Of a stretch of 7,553 nt of DNA, positions 6,944 through 7,553 are shown in pieces (position 1 is the stretch's first letter; each line of letters opens with the position of its first letter). Origin of the DNA: Seribacter sulfatis (GTDB lineage: Bacteria; Verrucomicrobiota; Verrucomicrobiia; Opitutales; Seribacteraceae); contig NZ_CAXLMO010000076.1 of the NCBI RefSeq assembly GCF_964187635.1, positions 1 to 7,553 of the forward strand. Reading direction: 5' to 3'. The position numbers were made by a program, and so were the translations under genes. Below the pieces are notes generated by a model, which worked only from the letters and a program-made list of their open reading frames with translations, did not search any database and had not been told where the DNA came from.

Positions 6944-7553
6944 ATGAAAAAACTCATTAGCTTACTCTGCTTATTTGGTGGAACCCTTGGGGTATCTGCT
7001 CAAAAATCTCCCAATGTTCTCTACATCATTTCCGATGATCAGTCTTGGACCGACTATGGTTTCATGGGGCACCCTCAAATTAAAACCCCAAACTTGGATA
7101 AACTCGCCAACGAAAGCGTGCTTTTCGAGCGCGGCTATGTCCCCACCGCTCTCTGCCGTCCTTCACTCGTAACTTTGATCAACGGCCAATACGCTCACAA
7201 ACATGGAGTTACCGGAAATGATCCATCTCCCAAACGCTATCTCAAAGAAAAAAGTAATCAAAAGAAAGCTCAGCTTATTTCCTATCTCGACCGTTTCGAA
7301 ACCTTACCCAATTTACTTGGAGAAAAGGGATACCTCAGCCACCAGAGCGGAAAATGGTGGGAAGGAAACTTTAAGCATGGTGGGTTTACACACGGAATGA
7401 CACGTGGCTTCCCCCAACCAGGGGGACGCCATGGAGATGATGGATTGAAGATCGGACGGAATGGCTTACAGCCGATTGAGGATTTTGTGGACCATGCAAT
7501 GAAGGAGAATAAGCCTTTCTTTTTATGGTACGGGGTTTTCCTTCCACACACCC
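6944..7553 (+). CDS. Exported sulfatase (type I family), N-terminal part (3' end outside window)
   Basis: 203 residues are visible and the frame runs off the window end; family members are usually about 450-550 residues. A signal peptide (M-K-K-L-I-S-L-L-C-L-F-G-G-T-L-G-V-S-A, cut near residue 19) precedes the sulfatase core. S-P-N-V-L-Y-I-I-S-D-D-Q carries D31 and D32, the expected calcium ligands, and I-K-T-P-N-L-D-K-L-A follows as in the family. The active-site region is C71-R-P-S-L75, with V-T-L-I-N-G-Q-Y-A-H after it; C71 would be converted to formylglycine. The family usually has Arg where this protein has L75. G-Y-L-S-H-Q-S-G-K-W-W-E-G (129-141) corresponds to the usual G-K-W-H-L-G block with Trp in place of His. 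G-G-R-H-G-D-D-G-L-K-I-G and F-L-P-H-T also fit. It starts 36 bases after the heme protein, probably in the same operon, and would remove sulfate esters from an extracellular polysaccharide. Confidence 0.9.
   Translation, partial: MKKLISLLCLFGGTLGVSAQKSPNVLYIISDDQSWTDYGFMGHPQIKTPNLDKLANESVLFERGYVPTALCRPSLVTLINGQYAHKHGVTGNDPSPKRYLKEKSNQKKAQLISYLDRFETLPNLLGEKGYLSHQSGKWWEGNFKHGGFTHGMTRGFPQPGGRHGDDGLKIGRNGLQPIEDFVDHAMKENKPFFLWYGVFLPHT

Overview
The window looks like chromosomal DNA from a PVC-superphylum bacterium, most likely a Verrucomicrobiota member or close relative. I infer this from protein families, not from any database search. The markers are an ECF sigma factor next to a FecR-like anti-sigma/sensor with a large C-terminal extension, a very large secreted protein ending in the 'Pirellula/Verrucomicrobium-type' c-type heme domain and carrying a DUF1080 domain, and an exported sulfatase. 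Base composition is moderate. All genes are on the + strand, closely packed, and none has a convincing Shine-Dalgarno sequence.

Layout: 2-307 is the 3' end of an FAD-dependent oxidoreductase. After a 6-base gap comes 314-1282, a TTG-initiated membrane protein with a DUF4405-like triple-helix N-terminus, two membrane-embedded histidines and a large soluble C-terminal domain. The AT-rich gap 1283-1364 holds a long imperfect hairpin (1301-1334). Next is an ECF sigma factor (1365-1931), overlapping by ATGA a single-pass FecR-like protein (1928-3550) whose outer part ends in a PA14-like carbohydrate-binding fold. After 84 non-coding bases comes a 1090-residue exported multidomain protein (3635-6907): signal peptide, DUF1080 (3-keto-disaccharide hydrolase/lyase-like), Lys/Pro/Ala-rich linker, sugar-dehydrogenase-like beta-propeller, helical HEAT-like region, and a CxxCH heme domain. 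The last gene (6944 to the window end) is the N-terminal part of an exported sulfatase whose cysteine motif reads C-R-P-S-L rather than the textbook C-x-P-S-R.

How the genes may work together (inference): the sigma/FecR pair looks like a cell-surface signalling module whose PA14-like sensor could detect a glycan and switch on nearby degradation genes. The giant protein could oxidise a sugar on its propeller, pass electrons to its own heme, and cleave the keto-sugar with its DUF1080 domain. The sulfatase would remove sulfate esters from the same polysaccharide. The upstream oxidoreductase and DUF4405 protein may belong to a separate or connected redox unit. I saw no RNA genes, mobile elements, CRISPR arrays or integration sites.
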